A stretch of DNA of 64,000 nucleotides, from the NCBI GenBank assembly GCA_951812925.1, contig OX638368.1, positions 125,449,309 to 125,513,308 on the forward strand, read 5' to 3'. The notes beneath the pieces were generated by a model. The model was not told where the DNA came from. It did not search any database and saw only the letters and a program-made list of their open reading frames with translations. The stretch's first letter is position 1; each line of letters opens with the position of its first letter. This stretch comes from Calliopum simillimum. Taxonomy: Eukaryota; Arthropoda; Insecta; Diptera; Lauxaniidae. Shown here one piece after another: positions 23,170 to 35,699 of this stretch. Both the position numbers and the translations under genes were made by a program.

Positions 23170-23835
23170 GCACCGATATTTCAGATGTTTTTCGAACTTT
23201 TGCCAATTTTTTTAATATTCATTGGATACTTTTGGACTTTTGCCAATTTTTTCGATGTAGATATTTCAATGTTTTCCGATAATTATGGACCAATACAAGA
23301 ATCGCGCAGTGGTCCAAATTCGACCACAAATTTTTTGAATAATTTTGGTACTTTTTGGACACTTTTAGTACTTTATTTACTATGTGGTACGAATTAGAAA
23401 AGCTCATTTATTATCCCTGTTATAATTCAAGCGAAATATTAACAAAACAAAAAACGTGAGCTCAGTGATAGGCGATTCTTATGGACTTTTACCGATATTT
23501 GAGATGTTTTTCGATATTTTAAATGATTTTCGATAATTTTGGACCTTTCCCGATATATCAGAAGTTCTTCGATATTTTTGGACTTTTACCGATGTTTGAG
23601 ATGTTTTTCGATATTTTAAATGTTTTTCGATAGTTTTGGACTTTTCTCGATATTTCAGACGTTTTTCGATATTTTTGAACTTTTCTCAATGTTTAATATG
23701 TTTTCGATAATTTTGGACTTTTACCGATATTTTAGATGTTTTTTGATATTAATGAATATTTACCGATATTTTAGATGTTTTTCGATATTTTTGAACTTTT
23801 ACGGATATTTTCGATGTTTTACTCACGGTTGTTTT
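23170..23835. repeat. Minisatellite, unit about 39 bp (TCGATATTTTTGGACTTTTA type)
   Basis: The blocks CCGATATTTTAGATGTTTTT and CGATATTTTTGAACTTTTA alternate and diverge over at least eight units (clearest at 23480-23830). An embedded dispersed repeat (23300-23460: TGGTCCAAATTCGACCACAA) is shared with 39783 and 44460. Short phenylalanine-rich frames are by-products. Confidence 0.7.
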
Positions 23836-24009
23836 GAGGAATAGATAGGTATGATGAAAAATCGGCTTTCGGGGTTTTATTTGAAAACCTACGATATCAT
23901 AGCTGATCATCTTTGTGAAATGTTGCGAAAATATATATTCCATATAAAAAAACCTGAAAAAAACTCAACAAACAATAAAAGAAAGTAGTCAAATTCAAAT
24001 CCGGTCTTA

Positions 24010-24250
24010 GAATTAGTAACGAGCAAACCAAGACCATTACAGTCTTGATCTTGGACATTGAGGAGTCTTGGTCATGATCTTGGGCATTAAGTCTTGGTAT
24101 CGATCTTGGTCTTGGACTTGAAAAAATTTCTAAAGATTGTCGAGTATTCAAAATTTCCAAACGTTATTTTCAAAACAGTTGAGTTTTTAACAAGCCAAAT
24201 ATAGAATTGAGACATGATTTTATGCTTAAAGGGGCGTTTTTGCTATATAA
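24010..24250. mobile_element. Partial copy of the hAT-like CCAAGACC element
   Basis: It starts TAGTAACGAGCAAACCAAGACC and continues with TCTTGG repeats and the block ATTCAAAATTTCCAAACGTT, as at 19568-19800. The right end is missing. Confidence 0.65.
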
Positions 24251-24450
24251 TTAGAAACGGAACGTTCATCCGTAAAATCCGATATTATAGTTGAAAATTA
24301 TTATCATTTTCTTTAAAATGTAATTAAATTATAAACTCCATATTTGAAAAACCACACAAATAGTTTTAAGTAGGTACATAATTCTTTTATTTTTATTTTT
24401 GTTCATAACTTTTGTGAGAATGCAATTATGTACTCGTACATATGTGCACA

Positions 24451-27400
24451 TTATGATCTATGATTTCTCACATGCTGCTCACTTTTGGACTTATTCAATT
24501 TATCCAAACCAGATGAGCTCATAGCATTCGTATCTAAATAACCCATAGCTGCTTGCGAAGACTGTGATTTTTTCACGGCGAATGCTTCTTTCTGCTGACT
24601 ACTTTCAGCAGCAGCAGGAATTGCATGTGGCATAGCAATGGAATAAGAACCTTGTTGCCATATAGTCGAAAGAGCACTACTACAACTAGCAACCGAATTC
24701 GTTGCGTAGTTTGTTGTGTCTTTGGTATCCTTTTTTGCACGACGAAATTTCGATGCTATCGATGCAAAACCCAATCGTGTAGATAACTTTTCGGAACGAC
24801 TACGTAAGCTATCATAAGTTGTTTCGTTCTGTTGCTGTTGCTGTTGTTGATGACCCGCCTGAAGAATTGTACCAACACTTGAACTCTTCAAAAGGTTACC
24901 CTCCTCAATATCAGTACTCGTATTATGGTCACTTTGATGACTTTGATCGCTGAGTTCTCGTTTTAATTCGTTTTCATGGCTATTAAATGATTTACCTTCT
25001 AAGAAATGCTGCCTATCTGGCTTAGATAGTTCGAAATATCCATTAGGATGTATATCAACATTCGGAGTAGCAGTGAGATTATTACAAAGTTTACATTGGG
25101 GTTTGCTCACTGAATTGTCTACACCAATAAGACTGGCGCTTGCCTTTGTTTTCTTTGTCGAGGATTTAGAAAATATTTTGTAGAATTTTTCAGTATTTTT
25201 TCTAAAAAGATGTTCCTTACGTTTGGGTACTACACATTTTGAGGCGCTTCCAAAGCATGAACAATTCCTTTTGTTGATTTTGAAGCTATCAGTAGCCAAA
25301 GGTGCTCTAAGGCCTCTTTTAAATTCGAAATTTAGATTGTCACTGCTCAGATATTTACGCTTATCATAGTTATCTATTTCACGTACACCACCATGCCAAC
25401 TCCAAGACGACCATTGCCTTAATTTAGGCTTAAGCTTGAATTCATTTTCACTGAATACAACGTGATCTTGGTCCAGTTGACTTTGTTCTTTGATAGGAAT
25501 TTCATTTTTTGAAATAAATTGATCATTATCTATATCTAGTAGTTGATTTTCAGTAGTTTGGGTCGTGTCACTATTAATTTCATCTAAATTTTGTTCCACA
25601 ACGACCATACTACACGTTGTCGGCTCTTCAACAGCCTTGAAGATTTTGCGTATTGTTTTTACGAAAACTTTTGATAACAATTCATTATTGGCTTCGGCAC
25701 AATCCGCTTGTGGTGGGACAGGCATCAATTGTACACAAGATTCTGTGGGAGAAATTAACACTCTTGAGCCACTTAGTTCACATTGTTCAATGGCATGCCC
25801 TGGTTTTACTCGCAGCACATAAACCATATCGTCATTGAAGCCCTTGTATCCAGCTGCTGTTGTAGATTCATCGGTTTTTTTGAAATCTTCTTCAAAGGAA
25901 CGTTGTTTAATACGATAATTTTTGCGTTTCCAACGTCTCGGTGTTTCTTGTAGGACATTAGCTGCATCATTGTCACTGCTATCACTTTCCGTTTTACTAT
26001 TTTGCCGTGAACCCATTCTTCTCAAACGCATTTTTTTCTTCGATCCTATAGATGTGGCAATACTTGTATTGCTGGTATTTTTGTATTTCGCCATAGATTG
26101 TTCCGTAGCTTCAAATTTGATGATCGAATCGCCCTCAAATTCTGATGAATTGGACGATTGTATAATGCGGGTTTTGGCGTTGTTCATAATACAATTCGAA
26201 GCATTTTCTAGCTTTGTTGGTGACATCAATTCCGTTGTTATTGTATTCGTATCGACATCTTCTGTAAAGAAAATGTATGAATCCAAAAGAATTTAATGTT
26301 TCATTTCATACCTATATTTAGTGGTAGAAGTTCTAATTTTTCGCCGTAAGCTTTCGAACGTTCGTCCATTAATTCCTGACAACATGCTTCATCGATAGGA
26401 GCGTTTAAGAACTGACGAAATAAAGTGAAACATTTTAATTATTGATTAAAAATTCAATTCCATTATATAATATATATTTTAAGGCACACAAAGTTCGATC
26501 TTTTGCGATGACTCTTATTTTCCTCAATGACTTTTCCGTTGTTTTGGATTTCAACCTGTTCCAGGTGAGTTTTGGTTATCGGATCTGCTGCGGATCAGGA
26601 TATTTGCTCAGGTTTTGATAAGAAAAGTAAAATATTTATTGTAGAGGATCATTCTCATCTGAGTTTTTTAAAATGCCTTTCATATGACACCCATATTATT
26701 AAATTCCATCAAAGGGTTCTGAACTTATACCGGTTTTCATAAAGTTATATCCCGATCTTCAGATAACTATATCGCCGTTTTGCGAATTTCGAAAAATGGA
26801 ACTAAAAAAAGTTGTTCAGAATAGTCCCAGAAATCTTACATTTTCCGGTGCTCTACAAAACCCCAACCACCCTGTATACCTTTGAATATAAAATAAACAT
26901 TTATAATCAAACAGGAAATGTTTGAGAAAGCTAATGTTGTCCATTATTATGATATAGTTCAGGACATTAGATATAATACTGATTAAAACAACGTACAGGG
27001 ACAGTATTAAAGTTTTTAGTAACTGACACTCAAGAGTTGGCTGTAATAAGATATACCTGATCCGGATCTGATGATACTTGTTGATAAATACTTGTATTAA
27101 ATACAAAATAACTGATTTCACATTTGAGTCAAAAATTCGAACTTTCATTTTGAGATGACCATAAATTGATCAATTGAGAAAAGTGCCTTTCGAAGAAATT
27201 CATTCGTTTCTTATTCAAGACAAGCGATTTGATTAAAGTCGTGATCTTGATAACGGAACAATTACGGAGTGTTGATCCTTGGATTCAGAGCATTTTCATA
27301 TGATATGATAAATTGGTTTTTGAAAATAATTTTCCATCTATCAAAATGGAACAAATTGTAACGTGAGTCTTACACCATTTCTTTTACTTGCTTCCCTCAC

Positions 27401-30400
27401 TTGAAGACGTCGAAAAATAAAAATTTCGGATAGTTCCTTAGCAAAACGTATAGTACTTACCAAATTTAAGCGACTTAGCTCACTTTGGACGTCTGAAATT
27501 ACATTTAAAACGGGCGGTTTTGTGAGATTGTCTGGCAAATCGCCTTTAATTGAAAGCACTTTTTGACTTTGCTGTAATTCTTCATTGATCATCACATCGA
27601 GTGCAAAATTTGTCAATTCATTTAGCAGTTCATCGGTTCGTTTGAGTACAGCAAGAAGCGGTGCTAAATTTGAATGAGACTCGTAGCTCTGAACATGTCT
27701 TGTATTGCTAAAAATATTGATATTTTATTGAGCAATAAAGCTTCGTATAGTTCGATTGTTAAGTTTATGATCAAAGGTCCACTTCACCTTTCGAAAGTAC
27801 ATACACTCTTTGTATAGGAAATAGTTCCGGGATAATAAATTTGAAATCAAATACAAAAATATGTGACGTTTGATAAAACTTGAGTCGATATTTCTAATAT
27901 ACATTTTCCTTACAAAAAGTGCAGTGTCCTTTTTTAAACGAAATTTTTCAGTACTTACCAATAATCATTGCATGTGATTTTTTCATATTTGTAAATCGGT
28001 GTTTGTTGTTCAATAAGAGCGTTTACCAACGGCTTTGCAGTATCTACAATATGTTCTTCCACTTCGACCATAACAGCTTCAGGTTCTTCAAACTTTTTGT
28101 ATTCAGTTTCTTCAAGTACATCATTATTAGTAAGGCCTTCCCTTTCCTTCAGATCATTAACGTCGTTAAGTGATAGACTGGAAGCCTGTTGTGATATATT
28201 GGACATATTCGGAGTAATACTATCCAAAGAAAGAGAACGACTTAATGTCGGAGAGTTTTCAGCTGTATTGCAATGTGAGAGTTTTATTAATAAGTTAAAA
28301 AATATAGCTCATTATATATTATGTACCTTTGTTTTCTATTGAAATACGGCCCACATCAATTGGACAATAACCTGAATGTAATAAGGCAAACGTCGATGAT
28401 TCAGGTCCAATACCACGTGCTTTTTCCCATTCATATAATTTACGTGTGAATTTTCTTGAGATGCCCTCAAATTTCATAACTCCCGCAGAAGTTTTCACCT
28501 GTACGGCATTTACAGGATGATCTGCAATGCTATTTTTCTTAATTTTATTCCATTGTTCTAAAATGGGATAAATGATGATCAAATATTTCTATAAAATTAT
28601 TAAAGCAATTTTTTACCTTTTTCAGGAAAACTTTTATGCTCAGGCAAAGATGTTAAGCCTTGTCCATCTAACTTGAGTTGTCCCGCTTTCCAAAGACCCC
28701 AGTCAATTTTCAGTTTCGTTTCATTGTTGATCTCTTTGTTGGCCAAATTTGATTGCTGTTGTGGCGTATGTTGTTCATTTTCTGACCCGTTTTGCTTTTT
28801 AACACGCCATTTTTGTAATTTTTTCTTAAATTCAGGTGTTAAGCTGACTAGAGTATAAGCTGGGAAATTCAAAATCAAAAGTTTTACATAGATACATATG
28901 TTACACATTTAAATCCGTCCAGCCAGTCATCAGAGAAGTCGCGTGGGGGGAGTGCGAGACGCAACAAATCGTGTGTTTGTAAGAGACTTCGTGGAGTATG
29001 GTCAGAAAAATAAAACTCAAAAGTCAAGGAGCAGCAGTATTATAATTGGTGTGGAAGACAATAGCGAACTGGACGCAGAAACACTGTTGGCTGTAACCGA
29101 CAGAAACCTCCTTCTGACTGACATTCTCAGAAATGCTACAAATATAGTCAAGAGCTACAGATCAGGGCTGGTGTTATATATGCGAGATAACAAACTTCTG
29201 GAAAACTTGCCTACACTGCAGAAGAATACTTACCAAGCAAAATCGCAGAGACCATATGGAGCTGTCCATAAATCTTGTGACGCAAAAATTGTGACATGCA
29301 CGTATTAAAAAAACACCAAACCTGGTGTTTTCCCAGACCCCTCCCCCCTCAAAGCGTTACTAGGTTAATGGACAGCTCCAAAAGCAGTGAATAAGAATCT
29401 AAAATTTGCCATTAAAAATCGACACGTGTTGGAAACTATGGGAAGCCCTTTATTTCCAACAGAAGGATGAGGACTAAGCAATTAGACATTCTCTGAGGAT
29501 GAATTCAGAGAAGCATAAGCAATCTTGAAAACAAACACGCACTCGGACCTGAAGTTATTTCATTAGAAGTGATGAGATAAAATTGATACCTACTGGATGC
29601 CCTCAAAATCAATTTCAAGAATTGATTTTGTTTGTAATTCAAAACCTCACTTCTAAGTCTCTGGAGAGGTTGACAAAACTGCAGTAGAGAGTGTTAAAGT
29701 CCTCACTACTTAGAAAGAGAACCAACTTTCAACATCCAACATCAAAAACGCCTTGAACAGTGCACTATGTTCAGCCATACCGCCGCTCTTGAGGATCACT
29801 TTACATTCCGGGATACCTCAAAAAGATAATCTGCAGCTGTCTGAAAGACCCGGAACTCATTCAAGGCTGGTACGTTAAAAACAAACTGGGAATGATAGCC
29901 GAAGCACGTGGGTTTATCCTCAGATCTGACCAATGAAACGTATGCTTTGAAAAAAAAAACTCTACAGATTAGAGTGAGCAAATACCATACATGGTGTCCC
30001 AAAAGACACCTGCACGGTTATTTTTCAATGGGGGTGGCAAAATAAATTCTTCTTTATAAATATTTACAAAAACCTCCCGCAACCTCATTGGCCCCGTTAG
30101 TCATGCTGTTATGTACAAATGTTTATTCCAATACATTTTGATCTTACCAGGTGCTCTACAAACATTAGCATTCGTTTTGGTTTTTCCCCATTCTCGCCTC
30201 TTCGCTTCAAATTCCATATCCAATTTTTTTCTTAACATTTCGTACCTTTGATTTATTTCACTCTGCTTACACTGATACGGGCTAAGGTTATTCGGTGATG
30301 TTGGTTCAGAAAAATCACCACTTGATAAATCTTCACTCTCTAGAAATACATATAACATAGTGTAAATGTGAATTAAATTTTTTTTTATAATAACTAAAGA

Positions 30401-33400
30401 ACAAAGTTACCGAAAAAATCGGAAAGTCGTGAAGGACTACTCGGTACTGAAGAATTTCCGGGAGATCCAATCTTTCTTAAACGTTTGCCTTGTTGAATAC
30501 CATCTCTAGGAGTCCTTAGTTGTTGTAGAAGATATAAGTCTTCAAGATCATTTAAGTCCTTGAAAGAGAAGTAATCATCATAATCATTATAACACGCATT
30601 CAGCCCGTGGCTATATGATACAGTGGAGCATCCATTAACATACCATTTCCCATTTCCATTTCTATAAATTTTTCTATATTTTATGTTATATTTGTGCATA
30701 TGTACTTACTTGTTGTAACTCTAGATTTAAAGGACTTGGTGTTGCCTTTATTCTGCGACTTAGTTTTATTCCTATGCCATCTTCAGGCAACACCTCAGAA
30801 TCAGATTTTACTGTTTGAACATTATTGCTGTTGCATCTGTTAGAATTAATAGTTTTCTCAGCTTCATTGAATGTTAAAAATTTACAGCAACCAGATGATA
30901 TTGCTCCCACATCGGAGATGTGCGGATTGCAACGTGTGTCACTTTTAGAATAATCTCGCTCTAGATAAAAATTTAGGGAATTACTCATTATTTTATATCA
31001 AATTATTGAGGGGATTCCTGAAAACGTGTAAAAGCCTCGTAAATGTTGTCAAAATCAATACGAAATTTGACAGTTTTACGAGTTTACGAGATTTTCGAGG
31101 CTTTTGCACGTTTTCAGGAATCTCCTCATTATATTTTAGGGTATTACGATACATACTCTCAATATCATCCAATGATGATGCTGTGCTCATTGTACCTGGC
31201 GTACAGACTTCCACAGATGTAGAACTAAGAATACTAGCAGCTGAACTTGTACCACCACTGTATGGCATAGAAGGAACACGCAAGTATCTAATTAGATTTT
31301 TCGTATTAGAGAGAAATTTAAGTTTTTAGGTAAGCTATGTACCTGGCGACCTCGTTATTCAGAGGCATTAAACCAATATATTTTAATATGTCGTTAGAAT
31401 GTTGACTGCCATCACCCAATGCCGGAACATTTGCGCGTTCCCATTTAAATGCCGCTTTAACTTTGGTCCACTTTGATACTTTTGATTTACCTTCAGTGAA
31501 GGTGGATTGTGCTGAAAGGGAGCGCAATGCCTCAGATTCTTCTTGTTTGCTACTAAGCTCTTTATCATAGATTGATATTTCTTCAGAAATTGCAGATTTA
31601 CTGCGCTCACGTTGTCTAAAATTTATCAATGAAATGATTATATGTACAGTAGAACCCGCTTAATTGACTCCTTTTAATTGACTTTCCCGGATAATTGAAC
31701 TAAAAAAAGATTAGTGAAACTATCCTCATTGGATAAAGCACCCAAATCCTTTGCTAGTTGATCCCCGCTTAATTGGTTTCCCCGGTTTATTGATAGGAAG
31801 AAAATGGTTTTCAAATGAAAAATACATGTAAATACAGCTAAATAAAGAATTTAATCCAACTCCGAACTAGCTATGGAAAAGGCAAAAGGTACAAATGATT
31901 TCAATAGCTTCCCGAATTATTAAGGGGCTTTGATCAAGCTGTAATTTTTAACACCGACGAAAGTGGATTGTGCTTTACATACTACTTATGTCCAGAAAAG
32001 GTGATGGCCTTAAAGGTTTTAAATAGTCAAAATCACGTCTGTTGCTTTTTTATTTCTAATGCCTCTCGAAATTATAAAAAAATTAAAAAATTTGACCCTG
32101 AATAACTTTTTATACGCACACAATGACAAAATTGTCTCAATATTTTCCTATAGAAGTAACCGTTAGCGAGATATTTGCAAAAAAAAAAAAAAAAAACTGT
32201 TTTTCGCAACCTTTTCAGGCCTTAGGCATCCGATTCAGCACGGCAGACTGATGGACTCGTAGTAAACATATCTTAAGTTATCGATTCCCATATACATTTC
32301 CATTTCACCTAGTTTTTTCCAAATTTATATGCTCAGCTCTAATTCTACTACGCACATACCCGAATTTTGTATTCAATTTCTTTATTTTATTTTAAGGTGA
32401 ATTAAAGTTCCCTTTCTGTACCTAATGCTCTTTTTAATATACAATATACATACATATTTTTGTATTCGTTATCTCGTTATGGAGCTTATGACATAAAGAA
32501 ATTCTTAATGCATTGAACACATAAAAAACAGTGAAATTAAAACTTAAATCGCCGAATGCTAATTTTTCTATGTTTAATTGACTCACTCGATCAATTATCC
32601 GGGATTCTTTTCATTGATCAATCGGATCAATTAGGCGGGCCCCGCTTAATTGATTCCCCGGTTAATTGAACCGAAAAGTTTGCATTTTTCATCAAGTCAA
32701 TTAAGCGGAGTCTACTGTATATTGAGTCAATATTTATTGTTTGCATGTTTGGAGAGTTGAAGAATATTAAATCATAAACAGAAAATTGCGACCCAGTGTG
32801 CCAGACGGTTCAAATCTCCGCTTTTTTATCCGTAACGGGTAAAAAAGCGAAGATAAGAACCGTCTGGCACACTGGGGATTATCTGTATTGAGGAAAAGCA
32901 TTGAAGAGTCTTGATTTGATATAATTTTCATCGAGGATTAAAAAACCTTAGTTTTCAGAGCTCAATCGAAGATAAACGGTGCTGCATAAGGTTTTTTTTT
33001 AGTAACAAGTAAGTCAATGGCAATTGAAAGATCGGAGACAAAACGATGTACAAATTTACAATTCCCCGAGCCAAATAGTAGAAGCCTCCTTCAAAAACGA
33101 CAAACGTGGAAAGCCTGTTTCTATGCATCCTATTCCCTAGGGCTGTGCAACGAGCTGAACTAGTTCGATCAAATTCAAAACTCGCGAGCTTTTCACACAA
33201 TTTCAGTACCAAACCAAATTCGTTTAGCTCAGCTCAAATCAGTTCGTTGGTTCGATCAGATTGTGCGTTTTGAGCTTTTCGTTTGATCGATCAGCTCATC
33301 CGTTTTGAGTTGATCGTTTGTTTGTTCAACTCAGAAACTCTCAGATAAACTTCGATCAAACAATCAGCTCAAAGCTCGCGGTCTGATCGAACCAACTAAC

Positions 33401-35311
33401 TGAGTTGAGCTGAGCTGAGCGATCTTGGTTCGTTGTGTGTGGCAAAAGTTCGAACAGGTTCGATCAGCTCATTGCACAGTCCCACTATTTCAACATGAGC
33501 GTTATGGTGAAAGTTTAATTGAATTAGCCACACTATGAAAGTATGAAAGTCACTGCGCAAAATATTTACTGAGCATTGAAGGAACCTGTTTATCAAACTT
33601 TACGATGAAAGAGTTGCTATCAAGCGTTATATTTTGTTTCTCCACAATGTCGAGACGCTATATATTGGGTGTACAACTTAAAAACCGGAATTTTTTAGCG
33701 AAATTTGATGCTTTATTGTGGAAAAATGTTACAATATATTTTATTCAAAGTATTGTCTATTGGAAGTTACAACATTTCACCATCTTTCAGGCAATTTATG
33801 AATTCTATCCCAAAAAAATTGCGCCGACTTGGCCGCCAAAAATGAATCTATCCAATTTTCGATATCTTGAACTTAAGTGAAGCGTATTCCTGATAGGGCA
33901 TACTGCATCGATCGGAACAAATGGTAGTCTGATGGTGCAAGGTCTGGGCTATAAGGCGGGTGAGCCAAAACTTCCCATCCACTATTTTCCAAATAGTTTT
34001 TCACGGGTCTTGCAACATGCGGCCGAGCGTTGTCATGATGAAAAATTATTGCTTCGTGTCTGGTCGCATTTTCCGGGCGTTTTTCGATGATGGCACGCTT
34101 CAAACGTATTAATTGTGTTCGATATAGGTCACCTATGAGCATTACAGAGCATTACCTTGGCACCATGGATATTTGCCTTTGGCTGGGAAGTTCCTGGTTG
34201 TCCGGGCTTCATATATGAATGTTTGCGTTTCGGGTTATCGTAATGGATCTATTTTTCATCCCCAGTCACGATCCGATGCAAAACTGACTTATGGCAGCAG
34301 TTTTCTTTGCAAAAAAATTACCCAACAGAACCTCCCGCAAATGCTGTCTTTTTCTCCAATTTTCGAAGTTATTCATCGTGAAAAATAATAATGATGCACA
34401 CAAGATAAAATTGTTTTGTTGACTGATTTTGATAGCTGTCAAATGTACCTTCAAAATGACATATATATAAAGTTCGAGCTTTCACGATATTTGTTAGTAC
34501 GGACATCCACCGTCAAATTCCGGTTTTTAAGTTGTACACCCAATACTATTAAGTACTCCCGTAAAGCTTTAAATATATTAGTCAAAAGTTTTTAGCTTAT
34601 TTCGAATAGGTATCCTTAAGTTTTTTAGAATTAAGAAATTGCGAGAAGTAGCCACTAGACTTAAGATTTTATAAAGAAAACCACTGGCTAAATGAGAAAT
34701 CTCCATAATAGGCGAAAACTTCAAATAAATTTTATAAGAACTTACTGTTTAAGGTCACTCCGACTAATCAAGATTTCTGGTCTGTGTAGGTCGTTATTCT
34801 GCTGTAGCTATAAAGAAAAAAACATATGAGTATGAAGGTAAGAATTCCTCAAAGTTACTTATCCAACCTTTGCATCTTCATGTAACAATTTTGTATCTTT
34901 CAATACTATGCGACGCTTATTTAACGTGTTTAATTCATCTAATATTGTGTATAAAGTTGTCAATTCACGTATTGTTCCATATGTTGCTAAAGCAGCCGAT
35001 GCTTCCAATTCATTACATTTCTTAAGTACTTCAATATCTTGCTGACGATATTTCTCAAAAGTTTCAGTTGTTAAATCTTTTTGTGGTTGACTATCATTCA
35101 TATTGATCGATGCCCCAAGTGATTTATAGAATTGGCCTTCACGTTCTGCATAATCCAAAAGACGTTGAAATCTTTGCCGCAGATCCTTCATATCGGGAGG
35201 GAATTTAAAAATGTTATCATTTCCAAATTCTGCTTGACCTTCATCTTTTGAGTTTAACGACAAAAGTTCATGCTGATTTGCCAGGTGCTGCTGCTGCGGT
35301 AATTTGTCCAT
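24451..35311 (-). CDS. Large unrecognised protein, about 1478 residues, 13 coding exons
   Basis: Exons (transcript order): 34868-35311, 34746-34807, 31343-31615, 31157-31287, 30710-30960, 30411-30558, 30148-30339, 28617-28859, 28327-28557, 27959-28262, 27461-27707, 26312-26411, 24451-26261. Every junction keeps phase and the total is 4437 nt. The ATG at 35311 is fixed by an in-frame TGA just upstream in the same exon, which itself follows an acceptor, so a 5' untranslated exon exists. The donor of exon 1 (GTTGGA) and the acceptor of exon 6 are the least certain. Residues 1-148 are helical (RQRFQRLLDYAEREGQFYKS). A basic motif repeats as KWTKVKAAFKWERANVP (about 218), FKKKLQKW (511-518) and FTRKLYEWEKARG (618-630). 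The rest is Ser/Glu-rich with a short poly-Gln run (about 24838-24853). There is no signal peptide or membrane segment, so an intracellular scaffold-like role is only a guess. AATAAA signals lie at about 24386-24397 on this strand. Confidence 0.85.
26490..27200 (-). pseudogene. Decayed copy of the LINE found at 15 and 40 kb, inside intron 11
   Basis: The minus strand reads KVRIFDSNVKSVILY near 27090-27150, matching the LINE fragment's TRVRIFDSNVKSVLLYGCE. 26500-26570 (TTTTGCGATGACTCTTATTT) matches the LINE's 3' region. The stretch between them is unrelated or highly mutated. It is older than the two near-identical copies. Confidence 0.6.
28943..29960 (+). pseudogene. Probable LINE reverse-transcriptase remnant in intron 7
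   Basis: At about 29485-29580 a broken frame reads FSEDEFREA, a stop, then NKHALGPEVISLEVM. This resembles the F..eEf..Ai..lk..KapGpDgi..e motif of LINE polymerases. The 121-residue open frame at 28943-29308 just upstream (SSSIIIGVEDNSELDAETLL) has no recognised family but could be the same element's preceding part. It lies opposite to the host gene. Confidence 0.45.
31008..31126. repeat. Short hairpin element in intron 4 region
   Basis: GAGGGGATTCCTGAAAACGT, then AAAGCCTCG, is mirrored by CGAGGCTTTTGCACGTTTTC and AGGAATCTCCTC, giving a stem of about 50 bp. A related diverged copy lies at about 45095-45190 (TCGTAAAACTGTCAAAATTC, then TTTACGAGATTTTCGA). Confidence 0.75.
31647..32717 (+). mobile_element. 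pogo/Tigger-like DNA transposon remnant, TA-flanked
   Basis: The ends CAGTAGAACCCGCTTAATTG and CAATTAAGCGGAGTCTACTG are inverted and flanked by TA (31645-31646, 32718-32719). Internal repeats of CCCGCTTAATTG lie near both ends. About 31945-32040 reads VIFNTDESGLCFTYYLCPEK, matching the first catalytic aspartate block (NaDEtGlf..lP) of pogo/Tigger/Jerky transposases. Most of the gene is gone. A piece of the 17-kb fold-back family sits at 32100-32220. It lies in the intron between exons 2 and 3 of the large gene. Confidence 0.8.
32792..32876. repeat. 85-nt near-perfect hairpin in intron 2 of the large gene
   Basis: CCCAGTGTGCCAGACGGTTC, then CGCTTTTTTATCC, is answered by GGTAAAAAAGCG and GAACCGTCTGGCACACTGGG, with a loop of a few bases. 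The stem is about 38 bp with a few bulges. It could be a minimal transposon relic or a pre-microRNA-like hairpin. Confidence 0.75.
33138..33484. mobile_element. hAT-like miniature element
   Basis: The ends TAGGGCTGTGCAACGAGCTG and CAGCTCATTGCACAGTCCCA are inverted. The flanks CTATTCCC and CTATTTCA match at six of eight positions, consistent with an aged 8-bp duplication. The interior is a series of GAGCTGAGCTGA and TTCGATC motifs with no coding capacity. Confidence 0.7.
33665..34543 (-). mobile_element. Internally deleted mariner with 29-bp perfect inverted ends
   Basis: Both ends begin TTGGGTGTACAACTTAAAAA and agree over 29 bp; TA flanks both sides. The minus strand encodes HRIVTGDEK followed by a stop, HGAKVMLC, then after a deletion GDLYRTQLIRLKRAI, FHHDNARPHVA (second D) and YSPDLAPSDYHLF (third D), and a decayed C-terminus. 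The N-terminal DNA-binding region is missing. At 879 bp it is shorter than a complete mariner (about 1.3 kb). It cannot make transposase but could be mobilised in trans. Confidence 0.92.
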
Positions 35312-35699
35312 ATTGAATCACGGTATTGATGCTAGAAAATTTAAAATAACTATAATATGAAATAGAGTTCACTTAACTTAAGGTTTTTCTTTGAAATTAA
35401 GCTATCGGGAGCATAGTGCATAAAACTTCCAACAAAAAAGATCTCAAGATCTTTATCGTATGACTTACCGTTATCATTAAAAAGCTTTTGAAACTAAAAG
35501 TAATTGAAATTTATTCTGGAGCAGGCCGCATAATAATAATTTTATTTTTTCTAGGTCTTGAATGTTCTTATATAAATCCGGTTTTCGAATGTCTCTGTTT
35601 AAATAGAATTTAAATAGTTACCAACTACGATATTATTCTTAACATCTTTTAGAAACATTTACATACATATGTATGTAAACATTTTTATATTTATAAATA
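35312..35699. other. 5' flank of the large gene
   Basis: It contains an acceptor (CTAG) 20 bp upstream of the start codon and a dispersed repeat at 35430-35530 (TTATCGTATGACTTACCG). The 5' untranslated exon was not located. Confidence 0.5.

Noticed and set aside
25565..26296. Plus-strand frames opposite the long last exon of the large gene
   Set aside because: They are antisense shadows of the 24451-26261 exon, which is phase-linked to twelve others.
30394..30699. Treating the whole 101-residue minus frame as exon 6
   Set aside because: Only the part from 30558 fits: the TTCTCTTTCAAG acceptor there keeps phase 0 with exon 5, whereas the upstream part does not.
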